A DNA stretch of 15,444 nt from an uncultured Sutterella sp. (GCA_900552545.1 USAL01000036.1:1-15444), one strand, 5' to 3'. Numbered from the stretch's first letter, positions 1 through 6,783 are shown. Notes: generated from the letters alone by a model not told the origin. Numbers and translations are program-made.

Positions 1-1145
1 CGGGCGGCCTGGTACTTCTCGCCCCTTTCAACCTTGTCGAGCCACTCGACGGCTTTTTCGGCGTGGCCCTGCGCGAGTTCGGTCATGCCCAGGCGCACGT
101 AGGCCGAGTCGGGCAGAAGCTGCTCCTCGGGGTGCTTGGCTAAAAGCACGAGGTATTTCTTGTAGTAGAGCACGGCCTTGTCGTAGAGCTGCGCCTCTTC
201 GGCGAACATGCCCAGAATCAGGATCGTGCGTGCGTCGTCCTTGCGCTCGCCTTCAATGCGCGAGAGCTCGGCGGCAAGCTTTTGCGTGGCGCCGAGCTTG
301 AGAAGCGTCTTGGCGTAGGAAAGTCGCACCTGTACGCTTTCGGGGTGATCCTTCAAAAAGAGCTCAAGGCGCTTTGAGGCGGCCTTCGGGTCGATTGCGT
401 ATTCGTAGTCGGCGCCCTGAAGCAGGATGTGCGGATTGTTGGGCGCCAATTCAATAGCGGCAGCGCCGTGCTTGCGGGCCTCCTCGCGCATCTTGGCCGA
501 GGCGGCAAGCGAGGCAAGTACAAGCTCCACGCGCGCGTCCTCGTTGTTTTTGGAAAAGATGGGCGAGAGCGTCTCGTAAAGGCGCGCCTTCTCCTCAACG
601 CCCGAGGAGAGCTGCATGATGTTTTCAAGGAGCGCCGCCGGATCGTCGGACTCGGCCAGAAGCCCCTGCGCAATCTTTCCGGCCTCTTCAAACTGTCCCT
701 TCGTAAAGAGCTCGCCCGTGCGCAAAAGCCGCACGCGGCTGTTGTCGGGGTCAAGCTCCTTCCAAAGCGCAAAGGCAAGGCCCGCGGCCTCTTCGTTTTG
801 CGCAGCCTCGGCTGCGGCAAAGGCGCGGCCTGCGATGTCGGCCTGACGCGACTTGCGCGCCGCGCGCATGAATTCCTGATAGGCGCGCGCCGGATCGTTG
901 GCGCGCAGGGCGAATTCGCCGGTGAGCACATGCTCAAGCGTGTCGCGTCGGATCAATGTGTCCTTGATCGCGGCTTCATGCGTCTGCGCCGCGTCAACTG
1001 CGTCGGCAGCCGTATTGCCTGCTTCTGCGGCGGCGGCCGAGGCCGCGACGGCAAGCGAGCCGACCGCGCTCAAGGCAAAAAGCACGACAGGGCGCGCAAG
1101 CGCGTTGCGGCAAGAGGGAATCCGGCGAAAGAAAAGCTGAGGCAT
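1..1145 (-). CDS. Secreted tetratricopeptide-repeat (TPR) protein, 3' end beyond the window
   Basis: Reading leftward from the ATG at 1145 the frame is open to the window edge, giving about 381 residues without a stop. Residues 1-40 look like a signal peptide: basic start (FFRRIP, SCRNALAR), a hydrophobic stretch near 19-34 and a cleavage-like ASAAAA|EAG. The rest is helical with TPR-like repeats, for example around residues 63-100 (ALRANDPARAYQEFMRAARK, then FAAAEAAQNEEAAGLAFALW), ELAPNNPHILLQGADYEYA and AKTLLKLGATQKLAAELSRI. Such proteins are periplasmic or lipoprotein-like scaffolds. The style and the partnership resemble the PA4667-type TPR gene that often precedes lolB and ispE in beta- and gammaproteobacteria, but lolB would lie outside the window, so that is inference. 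It is divergent from lpxL, 214 bp away. No strong Shine-Dalgarno precedes the ATG. Function is not assigned beyond TPR scaffold. Confidence 0.85.
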   Translation of the reverse strand, partial: MPQLFFRRIPSCRNALARPVVLFALSAVGSLAVAASAAAAEAGNTAADAVDAAQTHEAAIKDTLIRRDTLEHVLTGEFALRANDPARAYQEFMRAARKSRQADIAGRAFAAAEAAQNEEAAGLAFALWKELDPDNSRVRLLRTGELFTKGQFEEAGKIAQGLLAESDDPAALLENIMQLSSGVEEKARLYETLSPIFSKNNEDARVELVLASLAASAKMREEARKHGAAAIELAPNNPHILLQGADYEYAIDPKAASKRLELFLKDHPESVQVRLSYAKTLLKLGATQKLAAELSRIEGERKDDARTILILGMFAEEAQLYDKAVLYYKKYLVLLAKHPEEQLLPDSAYVRLGMTELAQGHAEKAVEWLDKVERGEKYQAA

Positions 1146-1228
1146 AGATCGACGCTGAGGCGGTGTTCGAGGCAAAGCCCCTTGGCGAGGGGGTTTCTTC
1201 GAAGACAGAAGGAATTCTCCGGTCGTCA

Positions 1229-1257
1229 AGTATAAGGGAGCCGCCTGCCACGAAAGA
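1229..1257 (-). promoter_or_regulatory. Probable promoter of the TPR gene
   Basis: On the minus strand a TATACT -10 box lies at 1234-1229, within CCCTTATACTTGACG. A poor -35 (TCTTTC) sits 17 bp upstream, at about 1257-1252. The predicted start near 1222 leaves a leader of about 77 nt, which contains a small hairpin (CCCCT / AGGGG at 1178-1182 and 1188-1192). The CCTTATACT core also occurs in front of dapF. Confidence 0.45.
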
Positions 1258-1300
1258 AGCCCGTGCGCGCCCGATTCGCGCAAGGCACGTCGGTGCGGAC

Positions 1301-1309
1301 TGGTACAAT
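1301..1309 (+). promoter_or_regulatory. Probable extended -10 promoter of the lpxL-like gene
   Basis: TGGTACAAT fits an extended -10 element (TGn plus TACAAT, one mismatch to TATAAT), about 50 bp before the lpxL start. No good -35 box is seen at the usual distance, which extended -10 promoters tolerate. A similar TGn(A/T)ACAAT element lies upstream of argB. Confidence 0.5.
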
Positions 1310-1359
1310 GGCGCGCATCCTCTTTTTTCAGGCGCTGCCGGGGCGCTTTCAACACACCT

Positions 1360-2238
1360 ATGTACGAACTGCTCGCTCGATTCTGGATCGGCGTGGTCAA
1401 GCTTTTTCGCTACGTTCCGATGTCTGCGAGAAACCGCATCGCCACCGTGGTGGGGCGGCTCTTGTGGTGGGCCATTCCGAAGCGTCGGCATGTGACGCTC
1501 ACCAACCTGCGGTTGTGCTTTCCGGAAAAGACCGAGGCCGAGCGCGTGAAGCTTGCGCATTCGCTCTATAAGAACATGGCGCGTGCGGCGCTCGATCACG
1601 GCGTGCTCTGGGCGGGGACGGCCGAGGAGGTCGACCGCATGGTGCGCTTTGAGGGGATCGAAAGCGTCACGGGCGCCAACGGCAGGCCCCTCATCGTCAT
1701 TTCGCCGCACTTCGTGGGGCTCGATGCCGCAGGGATTGCCTTCAACCTGCACGTGCGCGGCTGCTCGCTTTATCAAAAGCAGCGAAACGCCGCCTGGGAT
1801 GCGGCGGCCTTGGCAGGCCGCGAGCGCTTCTGCCAGCCCGAGCTCATCGCAAAGACCGGTCGCGGCGACCTGAAGGCCGTTATCCGCGCCATGCACAAGG
1901 GGCTGCCTTTCTATTACCTACCCGATCTTGACCACGGCCGCAAGAATTCCATCTTCGTGCCCTTTTTCGGCGTTCCGGCGGCGACCGTTCCGATGGCAAG
2001 CCGCCTCGCGCGCGTCACAGGCGCCAAGGTGTGTTTTTGCATCACCGAGATGACCGCCGAGGGCTACGTGGTGCACATCTCGCCCTTGTGGGAAGACTTT
2101 CCCACCGAGGACTACGAGGCCGATACGCGCCGCATCACCGCCAACCTCGAGGAGTGGATCCGGCGTCTGCCCGATCAGTACCTCTGGACGCACCGGCGCT
2201 TCAAGACCCGGCCCGAGGGCGAGCCGTCGGTGTACTGA
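1360..2238 (+). CDS. lpxL: LpxL/LpxM-family lipid A biosynthesis acyltransferase
   Basis: 292 residues, close to the ~300-310 usual for lauroyl/myristoyl acyltransferases that add secondary acyl chains to Kdo-lipid A at the inner membrane. An N-terminal amphipathic/hydrophobic segment (residues ~1-40) is followed by the acyltransferase block I HFVGLD with catalytic H117 and D122 (HX4D). The substrate block PDLDHGRKNSIFVPFFG is at 188-204, and the family C-terminal signature WTHRRFKTRP at 276-285. The start at 1360 is the first ATG after the likely promoter; the Shine-Dalgarno is weak. It lies 139 bp upstream of dapF, the order seen in many Burkholderiales, where metK and a second acyltransferase are usually adjacent. 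Here the upstream neighbour is instead a divergent TPR gene. Whether it transfers laurate, myristate or another chain cannot be read from sequence, so the symbol denotes family rather than proven specificity. Confidence 0.88.
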   Translation: MYELLARFWIGVVKLFRYVPMSARNRIATVVGRLLWWAIPKRRHVTLTNLRLCFPEKTEAERVKLAHSLYKNMARAALDHGVLWAGTAEEVDRMVRFEGIESVTGANGRPLIVISPHFVGLDAAGIAFNLHVRGCSLYQKQRNAAWDAAALAGRERFCQPELIAKTGRGDLKAVIRAMHKGLPFYYLPDLDHGRKNSIFVPFFGVPAATVPMASRLARVTGAKVCFCITEMTAEGYVVHISPLWEDFPTEDYEADTRRITANLEEWIRRLPDQYLWTHRRFKTRPEGEPSVY

Positions 2239-2287
2239 CGCGTTGTCCCATACCGACGGAACGCCGGGCGGTCCTGCAACGATTGCG

Positions 2288-2314
2288 TTGTGCGCGTGAC
2301 TTCCGCCTTATACT
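2288..2314 (+). promoter_or_regulatory. Possible dapF promoter
   Basis: TATACT (2309-2314) is a good -10 box; TTGTGC (2288-2293) with a 15-bp spacer is the nearest -35 candidate. It lies 64-90 bp before dapF. There is no terminator between lpxL and dapF, so readthrough from lpxL is also likely. Confidence 0.4.
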
Positions 2315-2377
2315 GGCAAAATGGACGTCTGCGGCAGGCCGCTGGCTTTGAGCCATTGATTTCACAGAGAATTTTTC

Positions 2378-3229
2378 ATGCTGCTTCGTTTTACCAAAAT
2401 GCAGGGCGCGGGCAATGACTTCGTCATGCTCAACGCCTACGACAAGCCTTTGACGCTCACGCCCGAGCAGATCCGCTTCATCTGCGACCGGCGCTTCGGC
2501 GTGGGGTGCGACCAGATGCTCGTCGTCGAAAAAAGCACGACCCCTGCGGCCGATTTCAAGTACCGCATCTTCAATCAGGACGGCGGCGAAGTGGAGATGT
2601 GCGGCAACGGTGCACGGTGCTTTGCCGTGTTCGTGCGTGAACAAGGCCTCACGGACAAGCGCACCATCACCTGCGAGACCGTCAAGGGCGTGATTGCGCC
2701 CACGGTTGAAGACGACGGCCGCGTGACGGTCGACATGGGGGCGCCGCACTTTGCGCCCGAGGACGTGGGCTTTGACGCCGAGGGCGTGAGCCGCCTGTCG
2801 CGCGCGGCCGATACGCTCTATCAAATCCGTGCGGGCGGCGAAGACAACTGGGTGAGCATCGTCTCAATGGGCAACCCCCACGCCGTGCGCCTTGTGGGCG
2901 ACGTCGACGAGGCGCCCGTTGAGACCGTGGGCGAGGCGTTTCAGCACCTGGAGCGCTTTAAAAACCGCGTCAACGTGGGCTTTCTTCAGATTGAGAGCCG
3001 CAGCAAGGCGCGGCTTCGCGTCTACGAGCGTGGCGTGGGCGAGACGCTTGCCTGCGGCAGCGGCGCCTGTGCGGCGGTCGTCGCGGGCATCCGCCGCGGG
3101 GCGCTCGACAACGCCGTTGAAGTCGAGATGCGCGGCGGCACGCTTCGCATCACCTGGGACGGCGCCGACGGCCACGTGTTCCTCACGGGCCCGGCGGTGA
3201 CGGTCTTTACCGGCGAAATCGACATTTAG
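2378..3229 (+). CDS. dapF: Diaminopimelate epimerase
   Basis: 283 residues, the normal length. This cofactor-independent cytosolic racemase converts LL- to meso-diaminopimelate, the last precursor before lysine and the peptidoglycan cross-link residue. Both catalytic cysteines are visible in their signatures: C75 in MCGNGARC and C226 in ACGSGACA. Also present are the N-terminal KMQGAGNDFV (7-16), the FNQDGGEVE block before C75, and GNPHAV (165-170). The ATG at 2378 places the family-typical LxFTKMQGxGNDF at the very N-terminus, so the start is secure although the Shine-Dalgarno (AGAGAA) is weak. It follows lpxL in the same direction. The xerC and DUF484 genes that often follow dapF in related bacteria are absent; an rlmI-type gene follows after 60 bp. 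Confidence 0.97.
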   Translation: MLLRFTKMQGAGNDFVMLNAYDKPLTLTPEQIRFICDRRFGVGCDQMLVVEKSTTPAADFKYRIFNQDGGEVEMCGNGARCFAVFVREQGLTDKRTITCETVKGVIAPTVEDDGRVTVDMGAPHFAPEDVGFDAEGVSRLSRAADTLYQIRAGGEDNWVSIVSMGNPHAVRLVGDVDEAPVETVGEAFQHLERFKNRVNVGFLQIESRSKARLRVYERGVGETLACGSGACAAVVAGIRRGALDNAVEVEMRGGTLRITWDGADGHVFLTGPAVTVFTGEIDI

Positions 3230-3289
3230 ACACAGAAATTAGACTCTTTCGGCAGAGCCAATCGACTCACTTACAGCAGGCAGACAGTC

Positions 3290-4501
3290 ATGATCGACGT
3301 GATTTTGAAGAAGGGCAAGGAGCGCAGCCTCCTGCGCCGCCATCCCTGGGTTTACGACACCGCCGTGCAGCGCGTTGCCGGCCGCCCCGCCTCGGGCGAG
3401 ACGGTGCGCGTCGTCTCCTCCGAAGGACGCGAGCTCGGCCTCGGCGCCTTTTCGCCGGCCTCCACGATCCGCGTGCGCATGTGGAGCTTCGACTGCTCGG
3501 TCGACGTTGATGATCCGCAGTTTCTCGAGCGCCGCATCAAGGCCGCAGTCGATGCGCGCGAGCCGCTTCTGGCGCGCACCAACGCTCGGCGTCTTGTCTT
3601 CGGCGAAGCCGACGGCATTCCCGGCCTCGTGGTCGACGACTACGACGGCTGGCTCGTGACGCAGTTTCAGAGCGCGGGCGTCGAGCGCCGCCGCAAGGAG
3701 TTGATCGACTCGCTCATGAAGGTGACGAACGCGCGCGGCATCTTTGACCGGTCGGACGCCGCCACGCGCGCCCGCGAGGGACTTGAGCCCCATGTGGGCG
3801 TGCTTGCCGGAGCCGAGGCGCCGCAGTTGATCGACATCGTCGAAGACGGCGTGCGCTACGGCGTCGACGTACGCGTGGGTCACAAGACGGGCTTTTACAT
3901 CGATCAGCGCGAAAGCCGCTTTGCAGCGCAGAAAATTGCCGCGGATTTTCTCGAACGCACCGGGCGGGGCCTTCGCGCGCTCAACTGCTTCTGCTACACC
4001 GGGGGCTTTTCGCTTGCGCTCATGAAGGGCGGCGCCCAGGAAGTGGTGAGCGTCGACAGCTCGGCCGAGGCGCTTGCCCGGGCGCGCGCCAACGCGGCCA
4101 TGAACGGGTTTGACGACGCGCGCATGCAGTGGGTCGAGGCCGACGTCTTCGGCTACCTGCGTCAGCTGCGCGAAGCGGGCGAGAGCTTTGACCTCGTGAT
4201 TCTTGATCCGCCGAAGTGCGCCTCGAGCCACTATCACGTCGAGCGCGCCGCACGCGCCTACAAGGACATCAACTTGAACGGCATGCGGCTGCTGCGCCTG
4301 GGCGGCAGGCTTCTCACCTTCTCCTGCTCGGGGGCGATCGACGTCGACCTCTTCCAGAAGATCGTCGCGGGCGCCGTCTTTGACGCCGGCCGCACGGCCT
4401 GGGCCGTGGAACGCTTTGGCGCCGGCAGCGACCATCCGCTTTTGATGACCTGCCCGGAGGGCGAATACCTCAAAGGTCTTGATCTGCTGATGCGCGACTA
4501 A
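3290..4501 (+). CDS. rlmI: RlmI-type class I SAM-dependent 23S rRNA (cytosine-5) methyltransferase
   Basis: 403 residues (E. coli RlmI ~396). An N-terminal PUA-like RNA-binding domain (residues ~1-75, KKGKERSLLRRHPWVYD) is followed by a linker domain with GEADGIPGLVVDDYDG (105-120) and a Rossmann methyltransferase domain. Motifs: GHKTGFYIDQR at 197-207, the SAM-binding NCFCYTGGFSL at 232-242, acidic ligand VVSVDSS around 252-258, ILDPPK at 304-309, and FSCS at 344-347 with C346 as the likely catalytic cysteine. In E. coli RlmI makes m5C1962 in 23S rRNA; the exact target here is inferred. A modest purine-rich stretch (AGCAGGCAGA) precedes the ATG. The gene lies between dapF and the COG0523 GTPase and probably ends with the hairpin at 4560-4594. 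Confidence 0.87.
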   Translation: MIDVILKKGKERSLLRRHPWVYDTAVQRVAGRPASGETVRVVSSEGRELGLGAFSPASTIRVRMWSFDCSVDVDDPQFLERRIKAAVDAREPLLARTNARRLVFGEADGIPGLVVDDYDGWLVTQFQSAGVERRRKELIDSLMKVTNARGIFDRSDAATRAREGLEPHVGVLAGAEAPQLIDIVEDGVRYGVDVRVGHKTGFYIDQRESRFAAQKIAADFLERTGRGLRALNCFCYTGGFSLALMKGGAQEVVSVDSSAEALARARANAAMNGFDDARMQWVEADVFGYLRQLREAGESFDLVILDPPKCASSHYHVERAARAYKDINLNGMRLLRLGGRLLTFSCSGAIDVDLFQKIVAGAVFDAGRTAWAVERFGAGSDHPLLMTCPEGEYLKGLDLLMRD

Positions 4502-4559
4502 CGCGCGGCAGACCCTTTTTGGGCGCGAAAATTTGAAATACCGTCAGAACGCGCGAAAG

Positions 4560-4594
4560 CCTTCGCCGCTTTCTTTTAAAGAATGCGGCGAAGG
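4560..4594. terminator. Intergenic hairpin between rlmI and the COG0523 GTPase
   Basis: CCTTCGCCGC (4560-4569) pairs perfectly with GCGGCGAAGG (4585-4594). After one mismatch, TTCTT (4571-4575) pairs with AAGAA (4579-4583), giving a long rod. There is no clean T-tract on either side (GGTTTGG on plus, CTTTCG on minus), so it may be a weak or factor-assisted terminator rather than a classical one. Its arm and flank resemble the hairpin at 13001-13070. Confidence 0.5.
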
Positions 4595-4631
4595 GGTTTG
4601 GTGCGTTCTTTGTTGAGGAAAAGTAGAGAAA

Positions 4632-5636
4632 ATGACTGAAGATTTTGATCCGACGCCGGCCGAGCCCGACATTCCCGTCACCATCCTGACGGGCTTTCTC
4701 GGAGCGGGCAAGACGACGCTTTTGAACCGTATCCTGCACGAGGATCACCATCACCGCATCGCCGTCATTGAAAACGAGTTTGGCGAAGAGGACATCGACA
4801 GCGAACTGCTCGTCGAAAGCGGTGCCGAGCAGATCGTGACGATGAACAACGGATGCATCTGCTGCACGATCCGAGGCGATCTTTCGCGCATCCTGACGAA
4901 CCTGCGGCTCAAGCGCGACCGCGGTGAGATCGCCTTCGACTACGTCGTGATTGAAACGACGGGCGTGGCCAACCCCGGTCCGGTGTGCCAGACGTTCTTC
5001 ATGGACGATGCCGTGGCGCCCTTTTTCCGGCTTGACGGCGTCGTGACGATCGTCGACGCCAAGCACGGCGATCAGACTTTGATCGATCAGGAGGTCGCCA
5101 AGGATCAGGTCGCCTTTGCCGACCGCATCTTCATCTCCAAGCGCGATCTCGTGCCCGACGAGGAGTACGAGGCGCTTCGCTCGCGCCTGGTGGCGATGAA
5201 CCCGCGTGCGGTGATCGAGCCCGCCGACATGGGCAAGGTCGCCGTCGAGAAGGTGCTCGACCTTCAGGGCTTCAACATGAACGACATCCTCGACGTCGAT
5301 CCGACGTTTCTCACCGGTGCGCATCACCATCACCACGGCGAGGACGTCGCGGCCTTCATGTTCACCTCGCGCCGCCCCTTCGACGTGCCGCGCTTTGAGC
5401 AGTACATCCAGAGCCTCATCGCGGTCTACGGCCAGGACATGCTGCGCTACAAGGGCATCCTCTACATGAAGGGCACCGACCGGCGCTGCGTCTTCCAGGG
5501 CGTGCACATGATGTTCGGCGGCGACGTGCTGGGCTTCTGGGGCGATCAGACGCCCGAGACGAAGATCGTCATCATCGGCCGCAAGCTCCCCAAGGAGGCG
5601 ATCCTCAAGGGCTTTGAGAGCTGCCTCGCCGAATAA
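4632..5636 (+). CDS. COG0523 (CobW/YjiA/ZNG1-like) G3E GTPase, putative metallochaperone
   Basis: 334 residues. G3E-family GTPases deliver metal ions (zinc, cobalt, nickel) to target proteins in the cytosol. Seen: Walker A GFLGAGKTT (21-29), the metal-binding GCICC motif with C75, C77 and C78 (CxCC, diagnostic of COG0523), an ENEFGEEDID segment (47-56), ETTG (108-111), and a C-terminal CobW_C domain from about residue 240 ending in FWGDQTPETKIVIIGRKL. Histidine clusters occur at 39-41 (DHHHR) and 231-235 (HHHHHGED), likely metal ligands. The guanine-specificity motif reads SKRD (169-172) rather than NKxD, a known variation in this family. GAGGA lies ~11 nt before the ATG. It precedes dksA, a neighbourhood I recall from other betaproteobacteria. 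Which metal and which client it serves cannot be told; no clear Zur-type operator was recognised upstream. Confidence 0.88.
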   Translation: MTEDFDPTPAEPDIPVTILTGFLGAGKTTLLNRILHEDHHHRIAVIENEFGEEDIDSELLVESGAEQIVTMNNGCICCTIRGDLSRILTNLRLKRDRGEIAFDYVVIETTGVANPGPVCQTFFMDDAVAPFFRLDGVVTIVDAKHGDQTLIDQEVAKDQVAFADRIFISKRDLVPDEEYEALRSRLVAMNPRAVIEPADMGKVAVEKVLDLQGFNMNDILDVDPTFLTGAHHHHHGEDVAAFMFTSRRPFDVPRFEQYIQSLIAVYGQDMLRYKGILYMKGTDRRCVFQGVHMMFGGDVLGFWGDQTPETKIVIIGRKLPKEAILKGFESCLAE

Positions 5637-5686
5637 TTTCGGTCTTTTCGTCAATGAGCCGCGGTTCTGATCCCGCGGCCGCGCGT

Positions 5687-5735
5687 CACCCCCGGTGAGT
5701 TTGTTCAAAGCTCATGCGGGGGTGAATGCTTTTTG
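5687..5735 (+). terminator. Intrinsic terminator of the COG0523 GTPase gene
   Basis: CACCCCCG (5687-5694) pairs with CGGGGGTG (5717-5724). The stem continues inward as GTGAG (5695-5699) with CTCAT (5711-5715) around a single bulged G, closing on a TTGTTCAAAG-type loop. CTTTTTG follows within 6 nt. A smaller GC-only inverted repeat (GCCGCGG / CCGCGGC, 5658-5664 and 5673-5679) lies just upstream. Confidence 0.65.
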
Positions 5736-6052
5736 TCCCTTTGCGTCAAAAGGCTGCACAAAACCGGTGCTTTTTCATTTTTGTCGATGGGGATGCAGGG
5801 GAGGCCACGACCGATGCCGGCAGGCTTCAGCACGCAGGCACCCGGCCATTTTTTGCCGGCGGTTTTGTTTCTGATTGTGTTTGCCGCGGCGCTTGAATCG
5901 TAGAAAAGCCTTGCCGATGCCGTCGGGCGGTGTGCGGGCAAGACCCCGTGAAAGGCTAGGCAAATGGGCTTTGCAACACGCCCCCCGAGTCTGTGAAAAA
6001 GTGAAAAAAGCCGTGCCGGAACAGGCCTGAGGCCGTCTCGCACCGGCGGGAA
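5736..6052. other. Intergenic region upstream of dksA, no gene recognised
   Basis: About 320 bases without a credible gene. Short minus-strand frames exist but have no Shine-Dalgarno and arginine/proline-rich, non-family translations. A hairpin CCGGC / GCCGG (5842-5846 and 5855-5859) with a T-rich loop and CGGTTTTGTTT behind it resembles a weak plus-strand terminator, which would fit the end of a short transcript starting within 5736-5840. I see no recognisable RNA family. Confidence 0.4.
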
Positions 6053-6056
6053 AGTA

Positions 6057-6065
6057 TGCTATTGT
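6057..6065 (+). promoter_or_regulatory. Possible dksA promoter (extended -10)
   Basis: TGCTATTGT fits TGn plus a -10 hexamer (TATTGT, 4 of 6), about 40 bp before the first good start; an overlapping TATGCT (6055-6060) is an alternative. The bases that follow (TTGCGGCC) form a GC-rich discriminator, the type found at promoters repressed by ppGpp/DksA, so autoregulation is possible but inferred. No convincing -35 box is seen. Confidence 0.35.
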
Positions 6066-6092
6066 TTGCGGCCTAAAAGAGCCCTTGAAGGC

Positions 6093-6098
6093 AGGAAG
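6093..6098 (+). promoter_or_regulatory. Shine-Dalgarno that favours the 6106 start of dksA
   Basis: AGGAAG lies 7 nt before the ATG at 6106, one of the best ribosome-binding sites in the window. The in-frame ATG at 6160 is preceded by AGCAAAACAAGCACT with no Shine-Dalgarno, although the family-conserved sequence begins only after 6160. Confidence 0.5.
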
Positions 6099-6105
6099 AC
6101 ACACA

Positions 6106-6579
6106 ATGCCCTCATGTCGGGGGCGTGCGGGCCTTCGTACGAACAGCAAAACAAGCACTATGGCAACGAAGAAAATTTTGACCGAGCAGGAACTCCTGGC
6201 GATGCCTGAGAAGGACTACATGAACGAGCGTCAGCTCGAGTTCTTCCGCAACCGCCTCACCCAGATGGAGTCCGAGCTGCGCCACAACGCGGGGCAGACG
6301 ACGGAGAACCTGCGCGAAACGACCGTTGTGCCCGATCCGGCCGACCGAGCCACGATCGAAGAAGAACATGCGCTGGAGCTCAGAACGCGCGACCGCGAAC
6401 GCAAGCTTCTCAAGAAGGTGCAGGCGGCCATCAAGCGCATCGACGACGGCGACTACGGTTGGTGCGAGGAAACGGGCGAACCCATCGGCGTTGCGCGCCT
6501 CTTGGCGCGTCCGACCGCCACGCTCTCGCTCGAGGCGCAGGAGCGCCGCGAAATCAAGCAGAAGATGTTCGGCGACTGA
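6106..6579 (+). CDS. dksA: RNA polymerase-binding transcription factor DksA (zinc-finger-degenerate form)
   Basis: 157 residues from ATG 6106, or 139 from ATG 6160 (MATKKILTEQEL). DksA enters the secondary channel of RNA polymerase and, with ppGpp, represses rRNA and activates amino-acid promoters. The coiled coil runs from about residue 35 (DYMNERQLEFFRNRL) to 112, with the acidic tip PDPADRA carrying D77 and D80, the residues essential for activity in E. coli (D71, D74). LELRTRDRERKLLKK follows. The C-terminal finger keeps only C120 (GWCEETGEPIG); the other three positions are T123, S141 and A144 (TATLSLEAQ). This cysteine-poor finger is usual in betaproteobacteria and should not need zinc. 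Extra residues 1-18 are weakly conserved-looking, so the start remains open between the Shine-Dalgarno-supported 6106 and the homology-supported 6160. A strong terminator follows at 6748. Confidence 0.93.
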   Translation: MPSCRGRAGLRTNSKTSTMATKKILTEQELLAMPEKDYMNERQLEFFRNRLTQMESELRHNAGQTTENLRETTVVPDPADRATIEEEHALELRTRDRERKLLKKVQAAIKRIDDGDYGWCEETGEPIGVARLLARPTATLSLEAQERREIKQKMFGD

Positions 6580-6652
6580 TCTCCGATCGGACTGCGGCGC
6601 GTTCTTTACTCGATCGCGATTGAATTGGCGACTTCACGGAAGGCGGCCGGCC

Positions 6653-6679
6653 GGTTTCCGGTTTGGCCGCAAGGAAACC
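6653..6679. other. Inverted repeat downstream of dksA
   Basis: GGTTTCC (6653-6659) and GGAAACC (6673-6679) form a perfect 7-bp stem with a 13-nt loop. No T-tract follows on either strand, so it is probably 3'-UTR structure of dksA rather than a terminator. Confidence 0.35.
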
Positions 6680-6747
6680 CCCCGGCGCTCTTTGCGTGTC
6701 CATTTAGACGGAGATGCTGTTGCATCTTCTTGCAGACTGAAAACAGG

Positions 6748-6774
6748 GAAGGCTCTACACGCCTTCCTTTTTTC
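6748..6774 (+). terminator. Intrinsic terminator after dksA
   Basis: GGAAGGC (6748-6754), 7-nt loop TCTACAC, GCCTTCC (6762-6768), then TTTTTT (6769-6774): a textbook factor-independent terminator. It lies 168 bp after the dksA stop and separates dksA from hslV. Confidence 0.88.
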
Positions 6775-6783
6775 GTTATAGTC
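6755..6783 (+). promoter_or_regulatory. Probable hslV promoter overlapping the dksA terminator
   Basis: TATAGT (6778-6783, 5 of 6) with TCTACA (6755-6760, 4 of 6) exactly 17 bp upstream. The -35 box is the loop of the preceding terminator hairpin. The predicted start near 6790 leaves a leader of about 95 nt. No sigma-32 type (CTTGAAA / CCCCAT) element was recognised, although hslVU is heat-shock controlled in E. coli. Confidence 0.45.

Noticed and set aside
994..1896. 300-codon minus-strand frame spanning the TPR/lpxL junction
   Set aside because: It crosses the divergent promoter region and conflicts with both well-supported genes.
3239..4435. Long open frame on the minus strand (398 codons)
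   Set aside because: It is antisense to the intact rlmI-type gene, with Ala/Arg/Asp/His-rich translation matching no family; GC-rich codon bias opens such frames.
5321..5335. HHHHH run resembling an artificial His tag
   Set aside because: Internal, within a native COG0523 protein where histidine stretches are common metal-binding features.
4470..5708. 412-codon minus-strand frame
   Set aside because: Antisense to the COG0523 GTPase, no recognisable domain, no ribosome site.
5705..6158. Small minus-strand frames in the cobW-dksA gap
   Set aside because: No Shine-Dalgarno, Arg/Pro/Cys-rich non-family translations, and they overlap the likely dksA promoter and the cobW terminator.
6460..6540. 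Loss of zinc-finger cysteines in DksA as a damaged gene
   Set aside because: The same GWCEETGEPIG...TATLSLEAQ form is usual in betaproteobacterial DksA and the coiled-coil tip is intact.
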